Of a DNA stretch of 64,000 nt, positions 53,304 through 64,000 are shown one piece after another. Within the stretch, counting starts at the first letter, position 1. Every line of letters starts with the position of its first letter. The notes under the pieces were generated by a model, which was given only the letters and a program-made list of their open reading frames with translations, was not told where the DNA came from and searched no databases. The translations under genes were made by a program, and so were the position numbers. Location: the NCBI GenBank assembly GCA_949317995.1, contig OX439043.1, positions 4,642,501 through 4,706,500 of the forward strand, given 5' to 3'. This stretch comes from Acholoe squamosa (taxonomy: Eukaryota > Annelida > Polychaeta > Phyllodocida > Polynoidae).

Positions 53304-56300
53304 CCTACGAGTTAGGACGATTTTTCACATTGAAACAATGGCGAGACTGAATTTGTATGTCCGCCAGCATTTCCCAAAATATTCTAAGTCCAACTTGACC
53401 TCGAAAAAGTATATACCAAAAATTCAAAAAATGCACATGGGTGGTATATGCTCTATGATGCACGGCTGATATGCACATATCAGCACTGTAGGTCCCAGAA
53501 TCGTGGTATAAGCCATAATAAGAACACATGTCACTTCCCTGCCTCCTTATGCATACACAGAGTCTATTTGTAACTTGTTGAGAAATACCCTCCAGGACTA
53601 AGTAGCTACTGATCTTGGGGACATGATAGGTGTTCAAAATCTAATGGCCCTTCGACGAAGCCGCCAATTCTTTATACCACCATGGGTTGTCCTGAGGATA
53701 ACAGTTTCCTACCTTGTTACAGATAGCCAGGTAGAAGAAGGATGTACACTCATACCTGCAAAGAGACAGAAAATAGGGTTAATGACATGACAATGCCATT
53801 CATGATGATGATAACTATCAAGAAGTCTATTGATAGACTGTTGGGCTATGCCTAGCAATGATAGAATAATCCAAAGCAGAAGTAGTTTTTATTTATAATA
53901 GAAAACAACACCGGGAAAGAAAGAATTGCATTCAAACAGAACATTTAATAATAGTAACCTATATTTTTTGACAAATGAAAAGAGATGGTTTAGGCTAAAA
54001 TGGTGGGACAGCTGCTTAATTGAAACACGCAGGGTAGTACAATTGGCTAAAGATGAACCAGTACTTTTTTTATGAGTAATGGGACTCTTACACAATGATT
54101 GGAATGTTAAGAAAAGGATTAAGTTCAAAGTGAGCCTTCAAAAGTCACCTATTGCTTTTAGTGTGGACACAAACGCCAGATAACCTAATCATGGGGAGGT
54201 GGGTCTAGGGTGGTCAGGAGGAAACTTTTACTGTTGGACTGGTTGTATATATACAGAATCTGCAGGTCTGAGTTATGGTGAGGGGGTCCAGATGGTAGCA
54301 GCCTCATTTTGGTTCTTAGGATTTGCTGAACCTATATATTTTCTCCATTTCAATGCTAGCCCTGGCCTTAGGGCAAAAGGGATCGTCCATCTGGGATTGG
54401 CCAGATATGCATGTTTTCATACTTATAAATCTTCAATCCATCTCAACCAAAACCTGTCACTCAATACTTGGTCATACCAGATTCAAAAATCATTTGCTTG
54501 AGTTGAATGATGCCTCCACCTAAAACAGAAATTATGTCGTTTATTTTATGTAATCTGAGGGCATATACTACTTTCAATAAGCTGTCCATATGGATTATAC
54601 ATCTAGCTACCATCAAGACCATTCCCGATGACTCAAATTAGACTGTCTCAGAACCAATAGAAGCTGTGGTTGGCCCTGCCTCCCTCCATGCCTCTTTCAG
54701 TCCACAAATGATGCCCAATGCCATTCTCCACTCTACCCGCCCACCATGGACCCTTGAAAGTCAGAAAGCACCTTCACTGCAACACTAGAAAATTGCATTT
54801 TCCCTGGTTGTGTATGTATATGCAGTCCCTAATCATACTTGTCAGCCTTTACTGGTGGCAAAGTGTGTCAAATTATCATTCATCTTAGCAATTCTATTTG
54901 GTAAAATCACCACAGTAGAGGTCAGCATGATGGAGGAAACTATTGCCAGTAGACTATCCCACCACAATGGATGTTAAGGAAAATGGTAGGGCTCATCGAG
55001 GTCAATTTTAACTTGCTCATCTACAGTTGCTCTGTACTTGCATCGTCGCGGAAACATTTACATTGATTTAGAAAAAGTGAAAAACCTTTTTAGGGTTGAG
55101 TGCCTCAAGTTTCTGCATGATACACAAAATAAATGCTGGTAGATCTGCAGCATATATATGGCCACAGAATATAATGCACCAATTTATTAGCAACACTTAT
55201 AGGGTTAAAGGATTGTAGAGAGTGGATTATCAAATATATCTGATATTTGCAATATCTGATCTCCCCCTTTCCCATATTCATCAGCCTTATGTCAGCCCTG
55301 TTGATGACATAAGCCGCAATACTTATATACACAAGCACCAAATATCCTTAAGTAATTGTATGTATGCAATATCTGCTGCACCTTATTTGCGGCTTTCTCA
55401 CAGGTGCCAGAATCAATTACCTTATATTGACACTACACATAGAGGACTGAGGCACTATGAACTTCTGCTGGGATATGCAAATGAGCTGGGATTGTTATGA
55501 ATAATGAGGAACATTGATTGGTTGGTGTGTGGTGGGTATCACTAGGATACTGATCATGTGATATCACAGAGTGAGAGATTTGAGAAGCTGAGCTGTTTAA
55601 GGGTCACAGATTGGTAAATTGATTAAATACTACATGATCCTTGTTCTTCATAGATGACTGTGATGCTATTTGATTGGGTAAAAATATTCCAGAGTCCAAT
55701 CTTGAAACCTTAATGAATATAACTGAATTCCTGTAGAAACAAGGTATGCTTGAACCAGTTTTCATTAAAAAAAAAGAAATCTTCATATTAGCTGTGATAA
55801 TATTGGTGGGGTACTACCGAAATAATGTCATCCATTTAAAAAAAAGATAAATAATTTCAGACTTCTTGGAGGGGGGAGGGGGAAAGGACTGAATCCCTTT
55901 TGCAAACATTAATAATTGGTCTCCTGTGCATTGTTGTGTCATGATTGCATTGAAGGCTTGAGTACAAAGAGGGCACTGGCATTACGAGCATGGTGTTGTT
56001 GCTGTGCCAATAATATCTTTGTTCTAACACAATATGTGGGTTTTTGGCATTATCAGTGTACTGTAATAGCTTTGTTCTGGTGCCTCATTGACCACTGGTA
56101 CCTAGTTGTTACAGGTGTAGGGTTAGAAGCAGCCAAGGTAGTTGGAGACGTGCCACAACCTTACCACCTCTCTATACCATGAAGGCTCTGCAAGGTATTG
56201 TTTAGCTAGTTTTGCTAGCAATAGTGATTTTCTTTTCAGTCCTTACTATATTTCATGTTTCACAAAAGTGGTCAAGATGTGAAGCGTCCAAAACTAGTTA

Positions 56301-59300
56301 ATGATAGCAGACAGGAAAGAGTTAGACAGGAAGGCACCTTCTCATGAAATACACATAGTTTTCAATCATGGCAGGTTGCTCTAAAGTGGTGAGTGTGGAA
56401 GTTGAAGGGTAGAACAAAGTGTGACCTTTTAAAGTTTTAAACTATTTACAGCATATTGCTCTCTTTAGCTTATTTGCAAGACCTTCCAGGGTACAGTCCC
56501 CTGCCAAGTCTTTATCTCACCACACTACCTGCCAGCCACTACAAGTAAAAATGGCATCCCCGTCCCTTCCAAATTGTGAAAGGGGTCATTGATTTTATTA
56601 TATCTATAGAGCTCATGGCTGGATCCACTATTTTGTTGTAGAAATATATGATCTGAATGTTCTGAATTCAATGTTAAATCAACATTGTTCCAAGATTAAC
56701 ATCAGTGTTCTAACTGAGAATGTACTATGCGGCCCTCCCACAGGTTTAGGGTTTTTGCTAAGGGGTAGCTAAGCAATCAATGAGTGAATGTGTGTGTTGA
56801 ACTAACAATGCTGAACATGTGGTGCAGGTTGCTGAAGCTGATTGAAAAAACTGGTTGTAAGAATACAGAAAGAAGGTCATAGATGAATGAAAGGTGGATT
56901 CAGCCTTGATTGCCCAACATGGTGTCTTTGTTCTGGCTGTTCAGGTGTTTCCCTCATTGAGCCACAGAACTGATCAACTCTAGCTCCTTCTGCTATTAAG
57001 AAAAGTACAGGTCTATGGAGACTTCATGCTATTATCTTAAGGTTCTCTTCTGTTCTTGAACAGAATGATGCTGACAACTGCTAACACGGTGCATCATGAT
57101 GATCCATGACAAATATTCTGAACTGGATCATTGCGACGTCCTGAAAAGGTGACTTTTGCACAGACAGCAGTTTCTACAGGAGGCAGTATTTTCAATTAGT
57201 CTGTCTGGGCCGCTTATTCATCTATTGTTATACGATGCTCTGATGAAGCACTGCTGAGTCTTCTGTAGGTCCTACACAACGACCTGTTGTTTGGCGCTTT
57301 ATTAGCAGCAGCAGGTGTAGCCACTTATTAGCAGTCTGTTTATGCTGAATGAAGGCTATATACAGCAACACTCTATCATCAACATGTATGAGAACAGAGG
57401 ATTCAACAATTGTGAAACTGTTGGGTATTATTAGGCAGGAATGCTGTTAACCAGGTCCAACAAATTGAGCTATTCTCATGAGTTGCAATAAAAATTGGCT
57501 CTATATAGAGGTAGGTTGAAATGAAGAAAAACTGAGAGGAAGAAAAAATTGGGAGAGCTAAATGTTAGGAGAAGCTGACAAAATTGTAAATTATTTCATT
57601 TTAGAGTGGACTGTATTACATTTGAGTTAAACTTATCCTATGATTGAAAAGAAAAGGAATAATGTCCAAAATTGATTGAAAATTCAAATAAAAGGACAAA
57701 GATCCAATTGCATGGAGCAGGATTGGAATTAACAGTGAGTGTAGACAATATGAGGGACTTCAACCTTGTGATTGATAGCAGGTGCAAATTACACCACAAT
57801 GACTGCTGCCTCCACTAGAATGATGGATTCAGCAAGATTTACCTCTATTTGAATTCACACCATGTTATTTTCAGTAGCTACACATGATCTATGATTGTAG
57901 TGAGAAATGTCACCTTAAAAGATGAAATACTCTTTTTATTCATGAACCATGAAAAATGCGCTTATGCCAAATAAAAAAAAAAAGTTTTTTTTTCCAGGAA
58001 CCCGACCGACCCTAGCAAAACAGGGATTTTGAAAAATAATATCCGACCTACCATCCCTAGCTCTTTGAGCTTTGTTACTGGAAACACTCCTTTTTTTTCT
58101 TGGCCTTATTACATTTCAGAATAAATCAGGAAAGTCATTTCTATGCCCACAACCTTGATGATTCTAAGCTGAATTCTAAGGTTGTAAGGGGTGGATGATG
58201 TTAAAGATGCTGCCTGATGTGAACCTTTTAAAGTGTGGCTCAATGTCTTTAATTTCATAGACTTTCAATGTTGCTAAAGACTGTATCTGCACTGCTAAAG
58301 CTTGCAACAACACAGGCGTGTCATGAATAGCTTATTTCCTTAGCATCTTTTTCATGTGAGGGTAGTAGATGGGAGTAGTCATGGTTGTGGGTATAACAAT
58401 TGTTCATGGCATGAAAAATAGAGAAAGAGAATCAAAGAAGCACACAATATTCTGCTTTGTACATTTACTGGCTCATACTGAACAACATGAGGATGTATAT
58501 GTTAAAGTAGCTCACTCACAGACATTGTTGGCAACCTTGAAAAGCACAAAGCTCATGTATTTCCTAGGAGGTTTTGAGAATAAAATCATTGAATTATTGA
58601 GGCCTGCGTTAAAGACCAGCAGTGATTGATGCTTCATGCTTATCTGCGAAGTCAGGCCATTCATGTATTCATTAGGGTCTGAGAAGCGGTTTGGGTGCCA
58701 TTCTAGAAATAGAATATCAGACGATTTCTTTGTGTGAGGTCCAGCGTTCCTACATTAAACCTGGGAATGTCATATTCACTATGAAATATAAGACCATCCT
58801 CAAAAGGTTGGAATCATTGCTTGCCAAGGTTGAGGACAGAATTCCATATCATCTCAACATTAAAGGTTAATTACTCTTGTGCTGACCTATGTGTCTAGTA
58901 TAACCATCTGTTCAAGGAAAACGATGTGGAGATTTTAAAGGATATGTGCATTTTATCAACTAATGTAGCTAAAACTCCTGTGTAATCAGCCTTCTCTAAG
59001 ATTAAACAGGTATTTCACTATAGCCAAAGTAATATCAAGGCAAAACATTCACAGTTTTCCAAAGAAATGTAATGTCTCAAAAAACATTGTTCGTACATGA
59101 TTCCTGGTATCAGAAAGTATGTTAGATATTTTTAGAAGGAACCCCAAATTATGACTGATGGTTACCAATTGTTAAATTGGGTTGAAATAGGCTATGTTTG
59201 GTGTATTGCCCAAACCCTGTTTTTATGTGGGACTGTCTAAATGCATTGTGCAACCATTTAATCCTTAAATGGGTTAAAAAAGAAAAGGCTTTGATAACTT

Positions 59301-60563
59301 TTTAGAATAAGATATTAGAAAATGTCACCTATCATATTCCTCCCTCATCAATTAGTGATGAGTCTAAAGCCATCAAGATAATGGGGCTCTCTAAAACAAT
59401 ATACAAGCTTTTCCTCTTGGTTATTCGAGTGTCGGCCGTATTTTCACTTCCGCCGAATCTAATTCTTTCGCAATATTAAAAATAATCTGATTAGTAAAAA
59501 GTCACAAAACTGACAGCAGTGGAATACCTGCTTTATATATTTGTGTTATAGAGGCTGTTTTTATTAAGTAAAAATCTAAAGTACATAATTTTGGTGCCTA
59601 AATTGTTGAGTCAACTATAAGATTGTAGCTTCTGGATATAGATGTATCATAGATATTTTTTTTTTTTTTTTGGACTCGCTCATTGCATCAATGAACTGTT
59701 ATGTTCATTTAAGTGAAGCTATAGAGCAGACCAAGTTTTATTAGATTTTTCAACAACAAAATAAGGAACAGCAACTACAAAACACAAAACATGACAATAG
59801 TCAATTTGTACAAGATCAACAACATTGGAGAGTTCAGGAGCTGGTCGACTGATCATAGTAACATACACACATGCATTTTTGTTATAAGATAGTATAAGAT
59901 ATAATGTACTGGTATAGTAGCTAAGGTTTACATAACATTTGACATTCATGTTAGTGTATTAGGCAGTAACATAATGGTAATTAGGATTCAACACAATTAT
60001 CTGGAATTATATCATAGCATAAATCTCAATTTCATTACCATTGGTGTAAAATGAAATCTTATGATAGGTTGGAGAGAGGAACTTGATAGTACTTTGCTCC
60101 GTAAAGAATCCTCACTTGTAAGGCACTTGTTTTATACTTATTAGATTATAATTGACTTTAGCACCTGCTGCCAGCTTTCTTCAGCTGTGTGGTGCTAACC
60201 AGTGAATAAAAAAACAGCTATATCAGCCTAATTCAATTAGAACCTATGCTACCAAGGGATGCGTACAAGCCCTTTTGCCCAGAACTTGTTCCCAGTATGA
60301 GGGATTTAATGTAATAACAAATTGGTAGAAAGGTTGTGTTAAACCTGATCTTAAAATGTCCAAAGGCAATACTTTCTCTACTATGTATCCTTAATTGTGT
60401 TAATGCATTATGACCATTAGTTGACAAAATGCATGAATGCAGTCCTGGTGAGTAACTCACTATGGCAATGTCCATGTATCTTGTCAACCCTAAAAAGTTG
60501 ATACACCCTTTGATACACCCCTAAAACATTGGCATAATGCTCCAATAAAGTTGTAGTGAGCAG
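53304..60563. other. AT-rich non-coding DNA including right inverted arm
   Basis: No supported gene. 54110-58180 is the right arm of the large inverted duplication. 58400-59320 is less repetitive but its frames are short and interrupted. 60380-60490 resembles 24340-24430 (GCATGAATG...GTCCTGGTGAGT). Confidence 0.55.
54110..58180 (-). repeat. large inverted duplication, right arm
   Basis: Mate of 34590-38620 in reverse orientation. It carries about 1 kb not found in the left arm (about 54770-55950). Neither arm has a conserved open frame. Confidence 0.75.
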
Positions 60564-60919
60564 GAGGGTGTTGCTCCTATGATAAATAGAGCTGTCAGTA
60601 TGTGCCCTTTTTTTCAAAACTAGTCATGCTCTGCTTCACCATTCAACTTGCACTCATCACATTAGTCTGAAAGGTCACCTGCCTTGTCTGAAATAGAGAG
60701 AGCTGCACTCTCAGGTACCTACTTATGTCACACACTTTATATTATACTGACTGACTTCTCCTAACTAGGTACCTACTGAAATCACCCTTTCCTAGCACTG
60801 TACTAGCATGACCACTTGTGAGCAACACACATAAAAAGTTATCATTACATGGAAAGCCAGTTCTGCAGAAGAGGCACATTTTAGTCAGTGCTACCTTTTC
60901 CCATAGGAGCAACACCCTC
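60564..60919. repeat. 18-bp inverted repeat pair 320 bp apart
   Basis: GAGGGTGTTGCTCCTATG (60564-60581) is an exact reverse complement of 60902-60919. The spacing suggests a small foldback transposon, but I cannot define its ends or target duplication. Confidence 0.5.
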
Positions 60920-61150
60920 AAGACTTGCTAACAGTTTACTGTTTCATTATAAAAAATAAGTAGGCATGGTACACTCTCGATTCCTCAACTCTTTAAAGGT
61001 TAAGGAGCAAGGACCTTATATAACCTCTTTTAGGCTGAAACCATTGTCAGAGGAGGCCCTTTATCTCAATAACAGGGAGTAGCACAGATCCCAGCCCCTC
61101 CTCTTCTATATAAATCCTTGCAGCCACTCCCATCAAAGAGACAGCGGAAT

Positions 61151-61211
<61 letters not shown>

Positions 61212-62183
61212 CATAGCTGAGGAAAGCTTCAACAGACCTTTACAGAGGTTATGCTATTGTGATATAGTGGATTCTATTTCATTCCTTCTACACTGATTTT
61301 GGAACATCAAGACTAAGGTAGCAGCATAATTCTATATATTCATTTGAAGACCAGGCTGTATGTAATAGAGTACCCTCAGCAGATATGCAGCAGAATTTAT
61401 CAGTTTGTGAATTGCCTAGCATAAGAATATTTTGATACACTTAATTTGTATCTAGCCAACAGTCAACTGTTTAGCAATGGACCGATTCTTGCAAACTTCA
61501 TGACTCAAATGTTGACATTACGTATTGTTTTGGCCCTTAGTCAGTATTGAATTTTAATCCAATACACTAGAAATAGAATAGGATATTGTGACCAAACTCA
61601 AACCTCTTTGTCATTTATCTCAAGGTGATTTTAACTCACAATCCGAAGGCCTAATATGGACATTGGTTCTCACTTTACTTCTGGAATCCCCACCATTCAG
61701 TGAACTAACTGCAGAAGAAAGGTAAATAAGACTCCCCCTGTTTGATTGATTGACCACTGTTTTCACCGCTTCATCGATTCATGCATGACAAAGCTGAATG
61801 GACTGTGCCAGACAGATCTATTAGACTAGATTGTGGTTAAAAAACATATTTCCATTTTGATTGTGTCTTACACCTGTGATGACAACTATTTGGAACACAG
61901 CAGTAGGGCATGGCGGGTCAGTAGATGGAGGCAAGGGCAGCGGGAAAGACAAAGACAGTTCATTATTACGAAACAATGGCACAAGGCTAACACCGGTGGA
62001 GGACTGCTGCGGCGGGATATGCTGGTTTATATGCACCTCGGGTTACTACACCATATTTGAAGGATATCGACACAAGTATGAAGTGATACTGAACACAGAA
62101 AGGATAGGCTAAAGTTATAACTTACTATCTGAACTCAGTTAGAGGAATCCAAACTTTTTCCAACACGTTGTAGAGAAAATTTT
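60920..62183. other. non-coding DNA upstream of the LINE ORF1
   Basis: Includes a GA microsatellite. From about 61860 the sequence becomes more GC- and CpG-rich and may be part of the LINE 5' untranslated region. No supported gene. Confidence 0.5.
61153..61212. repeat. (AG)n microsatellite with two interruptions
   Basis: An AG/GA dinucleotide run of about 60 bp. Frames through it read only Leu/Ser or Arg/Glu and are artefacts. Confidence 0.95.
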
Positions 62184-62196
62184 CCAAGATGGCGCT
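62184..62196 (+). promoter_or_regulatory. YY1-like motif upstream of LINE ORF1
   Basis: CCAAGATGGCGCT resembles the YY1 site (AAGATGGCGGC) that positions transcription start in mammalian L1 5' untranslated regions. It lies 255 bp upstream of the favoured ORF1 start. YY1 is conserved in animals; its use here is an inference. Confidence 0.35.
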
Positions 62197-62438
62197 GCCC
62201 ATGTCGACAACGTACAAACACAATTTGTAATCATTCACACCTCCACCCAAAGGATTCTTCTATACATAAAACTGTTACCTGCAAATTCTATAAAACCTTA
62301 TTAGTGAGATAGTCACTATTTATTAGACTTTTGAAACACAAACATCTAATACGAAAATTGATGTTAAACCGTGCTACTAGAAATACGCATCGCTCCACAA
62401 GTTCTACGCCTGACTCTATAGTGTCAAGGTCATACAAC

Positions 62439-63863
62439 ATGGCAGCTTCCGCTCCAAACAAAAACATCAATTTGCAAGGCGAAAATAATGACTCTGAAGA
62501 AGACGTAACTAACTATTTGCCTGCCCTGAAGTACAAAGCACCTCCTAAGGCTATAATTGATAAAATCAATGAGCTTGATGATAGACTCAAAGCCCAGGAA
62601 AGTATCTCAAGGCGAACTATCAACCTACTCAACGGCATGGAAATGCGAATGTTTGGTCCCAAAGGAATACCCCAAGACAAGACGGCTACCATCCCCGAGC
62701 TGGAAAGCAAGTTAAATGTACACGATACTACACTTTCACAACATAGTGATAACATTGAAAAAAACATCACTGATATATCCAAGCTAAGTGAAGTATCGGA
62801 TAAGCATACTGATCAATTCGCCAAAGCTGATGGGGAAAGGAAAAAGAGAATCCTGATCATTGAAGGACTAGATGAAGACCGTCCCGGTAGTCTACGAGAC
62901 ACCTTAGACCAACTAACAAATGATCTGGGCCTAGACTTCAATAACTCTGTCGCTGAAGTACTCTACAGAAGAGGGAAAAAGCAAACCCCTAATGAAAATC
63001 AGAAGAGGAACCCTAACTACAGACCTCGTAAGAGACCAGTGGTAATTATCTTCTCATCTGCCCATTATAAGATACAAATCTTCTCTAAAATCAAAAATCT
63101 GCAAGGAAACAACACATGGAAGGGTGTACACCTGACCGATGACGTGAGTCCCGAAGAAAAACTCATGCAAAAAAACCTTCGATCCATACAAGCCCTGGCA
63201 AAAAGCAAAGACATTGAATGCACTGTTAAAGGTACACAAATTATTATCCAAGGACACCCCTATGCATACAAAGACATTGGAAACCTACCCATGGACCTGT
63301 CGTTGAAGAATGCTAAAACTGTCGAAACACCTGATGGTGTGGCGTTCCAAGGTGAACATTCAATCTACTCAAACCTCTACAAATGTGATATTCAATTTGA
63401 AGGTCATTCATATGACTCACTGGAGAGGGCCTACCAAGCCAAAAAAGCCTTAGTTTGTAACCAAGTACATATATTAAGAAGAGTAAATATGGCAAAAACA
63501 CCCCTAGACAGTATGTATGCTGCCAAGTCTTGCAAATTAAATAATGAATGGTATGATGAGGATGAAACCGTGATGAAGAGACTACTAGAAATAAAATTCT
63601 CTCAACCTGCTATGCTACACGAGCTAACCCAAACACAGGGAAAATACTTATATGAGGCCACCCAAAACAAGACATATGGATCTGGGTTTCATCTGGGCCA
63701 GAAGGACATCATAACCATCCAAAATGTAGCAAAAAATGAACATGAGTGCGCAAACAAACTGGGCGAAATGCTGATGAACCTAAGATATCAACACACGAAT
63801 GAGAGACCCCTTCCAACAAGTGAAGAAATCAGACTAAATATTGCGACAGCCCAAGGGCCATAA
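62439..63863 (+). CDS. LINE ORF1-like protein with C-terminal NADAR (YbiA/DUF1768-like) domain
   Basis: The start chosen is ATG 62439 (ACAACATGG, a strong Kozak context), giving 474 codons; an in-frame ATG at 62361 has a weak context. Residues about 35-130 are heptad-like (KAIIDKINELDDRLKAQES...). About 136-272 is RRM-like (KRILIIEGLDEDRPGSLRDTL; RPVVIIFSSAHYKIQIFSKI) followed by HLTDDVSPEEKLMQKNLRSI and TQIIIQGHPY, the layout of L1/Tx1-type ORF1 proteins, which bind RNA and chaperone nucleic acids. About 304-450 matches the NADAR fold: YSNLYKCDIQFEGHSYDSLE, then ERAYQAKKA, YAAKSCKL, MKRLLEIKFSQPAMLHEL, TYGSGFHLG and ANKLGEMLMNLR. NADAR proteins cleave N-glycosidic bonds or remove ADP-ribose. 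The conserved Glu (ERAYQ) is present, but the usual D-x-x-W-G motif reads N-K-T-Y-G, so activity is uncertain. It ends with TAA at 63861-63863. Confidence 0.8.
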   Translation: MAASAPNKNINLQGENNDSEEDVTNYLPALKYKAPPKAIIDKINELDDRLKAQESISRRTINLLNGMEMRMFGPKGIPQDKTATIPELESKLNVHDTTLSQHSDNIEKNITDISKLSEVSDKHTDQFAKADGERKKRILIIEGLDEDRPGSLRDTLDQLTNDLGLDFNNSVAEVLYRRGKKQTPNENQKRNPNYRPRKRPVVIIFSSAHYKIQIFSKIKNLQGNNTWKGVHLTDDVSPEEKLMQKNLRSIQALAKSKDIECTVKGTQIIIQGHPYAYKDIGNLPMDLSLKNAKTVETPDGVAFQGEHSIYSNLYKCDIQFEGHSYDSLERAYQAKKALVCNQVHILRRVNMAKTPLDSMYAAKSCKLNNEWYDEDETVMKRLLEIKFSQPAMLHELTQTQGKYLYEATQNKTYGSGFHLGQKDIITIQNVAKNEHECANKLGEMLMNLRYQHTNERPLPTSEEIRLNIATAQGP

Positions 63864-64000
63864 GCACTGACCGAACCAATGAACTCACTTTCATCTTTCC
63901 TCTGTATATTTGCTTCTTTAAATCTGTTTTTCAGATATGCATATATATTGATTACATTTTCGCATCTTTCTTTCTGTACTTATCCATTATATTGTACTAC
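63864..64000 (+). other. ORF1-ORF2 spacer of the LINE, to window edge
   Basis: AT-rich, with no frame of note; the LINE presumably continues beyond 64000. Confidence 0.4.

Larger units (their letters stand above)
62184..64000 (+). mobile_element. 5' part of a LINE (non-LTR retrotransposon), cut by right edge
   Basis: ORF1 has the coiled-coil plus RRM-like layout of L1/Tx1-type LINE ORF1 proteins. ORF2 (endonuclease and RT) would follow to the right of the window. The 5' boundary is not defined. The ORF1 frame is intact, which suggests a recent insertion. Confidence 0.65.

Noticed and set aside
58369-59320. Possible degraded coding sequence
   Set aside because: Frames are short, interrupted and share no recognisable motif.
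61047-61232. Frame reading LSLSLS
   Set aside because: Produced by the (AG)n microsatellite.

Overview
The window is eukaryotic, almost certainly from an invertebrate animal. Most of it is AT-rich, gene-poor DNA packed with degenerate repeats, foldback elements and retroelements, and no bacterial gene organisation is visible. A tRNA-headed SINE ending in GGCGTTAAACAACC plus a CACTC-rich tail (about 49.4-49.7 kb, minus strand) resembles SINE tails I associate with molluscs. That lineage hint is weak. I find no convincing multi-exon host gene; the clear protein-coding content belongs to retrotransposons.

Layout. (1) <1-10008, minus strand: a GC-richer Ty3/gypsy-type LTR retrotransposon, cut by the left edge. 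In element order it has a 364-bp 5' LTR (9645-10008), a tRNA-His-type primer binding site, a very long Gag (coiled coil, capsid-like part, CCHC knuckle), a -1 frameshift-type overlap, and Pol (protease, reverse transcriptase, RNase H, integrase with an AT-hook-like tail). A roughly 500-bp gap with promoter-like motifs follows, and then a third ORF that runs off the window. This third ORF is not envelope-like: it is hydrophilic, low in complexity in the middle, and carries a C2H2-type finger near the edge. (2) 10009-42270: AT-rich DNA built of old direct and inverted segmental duplications. It contains several non-autonomous DNA transposons, including three elements with CACTG...CAGTG ends and exact 2-bp target duplications. 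(3) 42270-47405: a GC-rich island with a 60-bp minisatellite organised into 807-bp higher-order units. It is flanked by minus-strand coding-like sequence and ends in a polypurine tract plus an LTR-like sequence (47077-47405). (4) 47406-62180: more AT-rich duplicated DNA, with a SINE, a 92-bp palindrome and a CpG-rich patch. (5) 62184-64000, plus strand: the 5' part of a non-LTR (LINE) retrotransposon. Its ORF1 joins a coiled coil and an RRM-like nucleic-acid-binding region to a C-terminal NADAR (YbiA/DUF1768-like) domain. ORF2 would lie beyond the right edge.

The two most unusual items are the LINE ORF1-NADAR fusion, which puts an ADP-ribose/N-glycosidase-type domain in a retrotransposon RNA-binding protein, and the non-envelope third ORF of the gypsy-type element, which is preceded by a perfect CRE (TGACGTCA) and a perfect TCTCGCGAGA motif. 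All family assignments come from reading motifs by eye; no database search was run.
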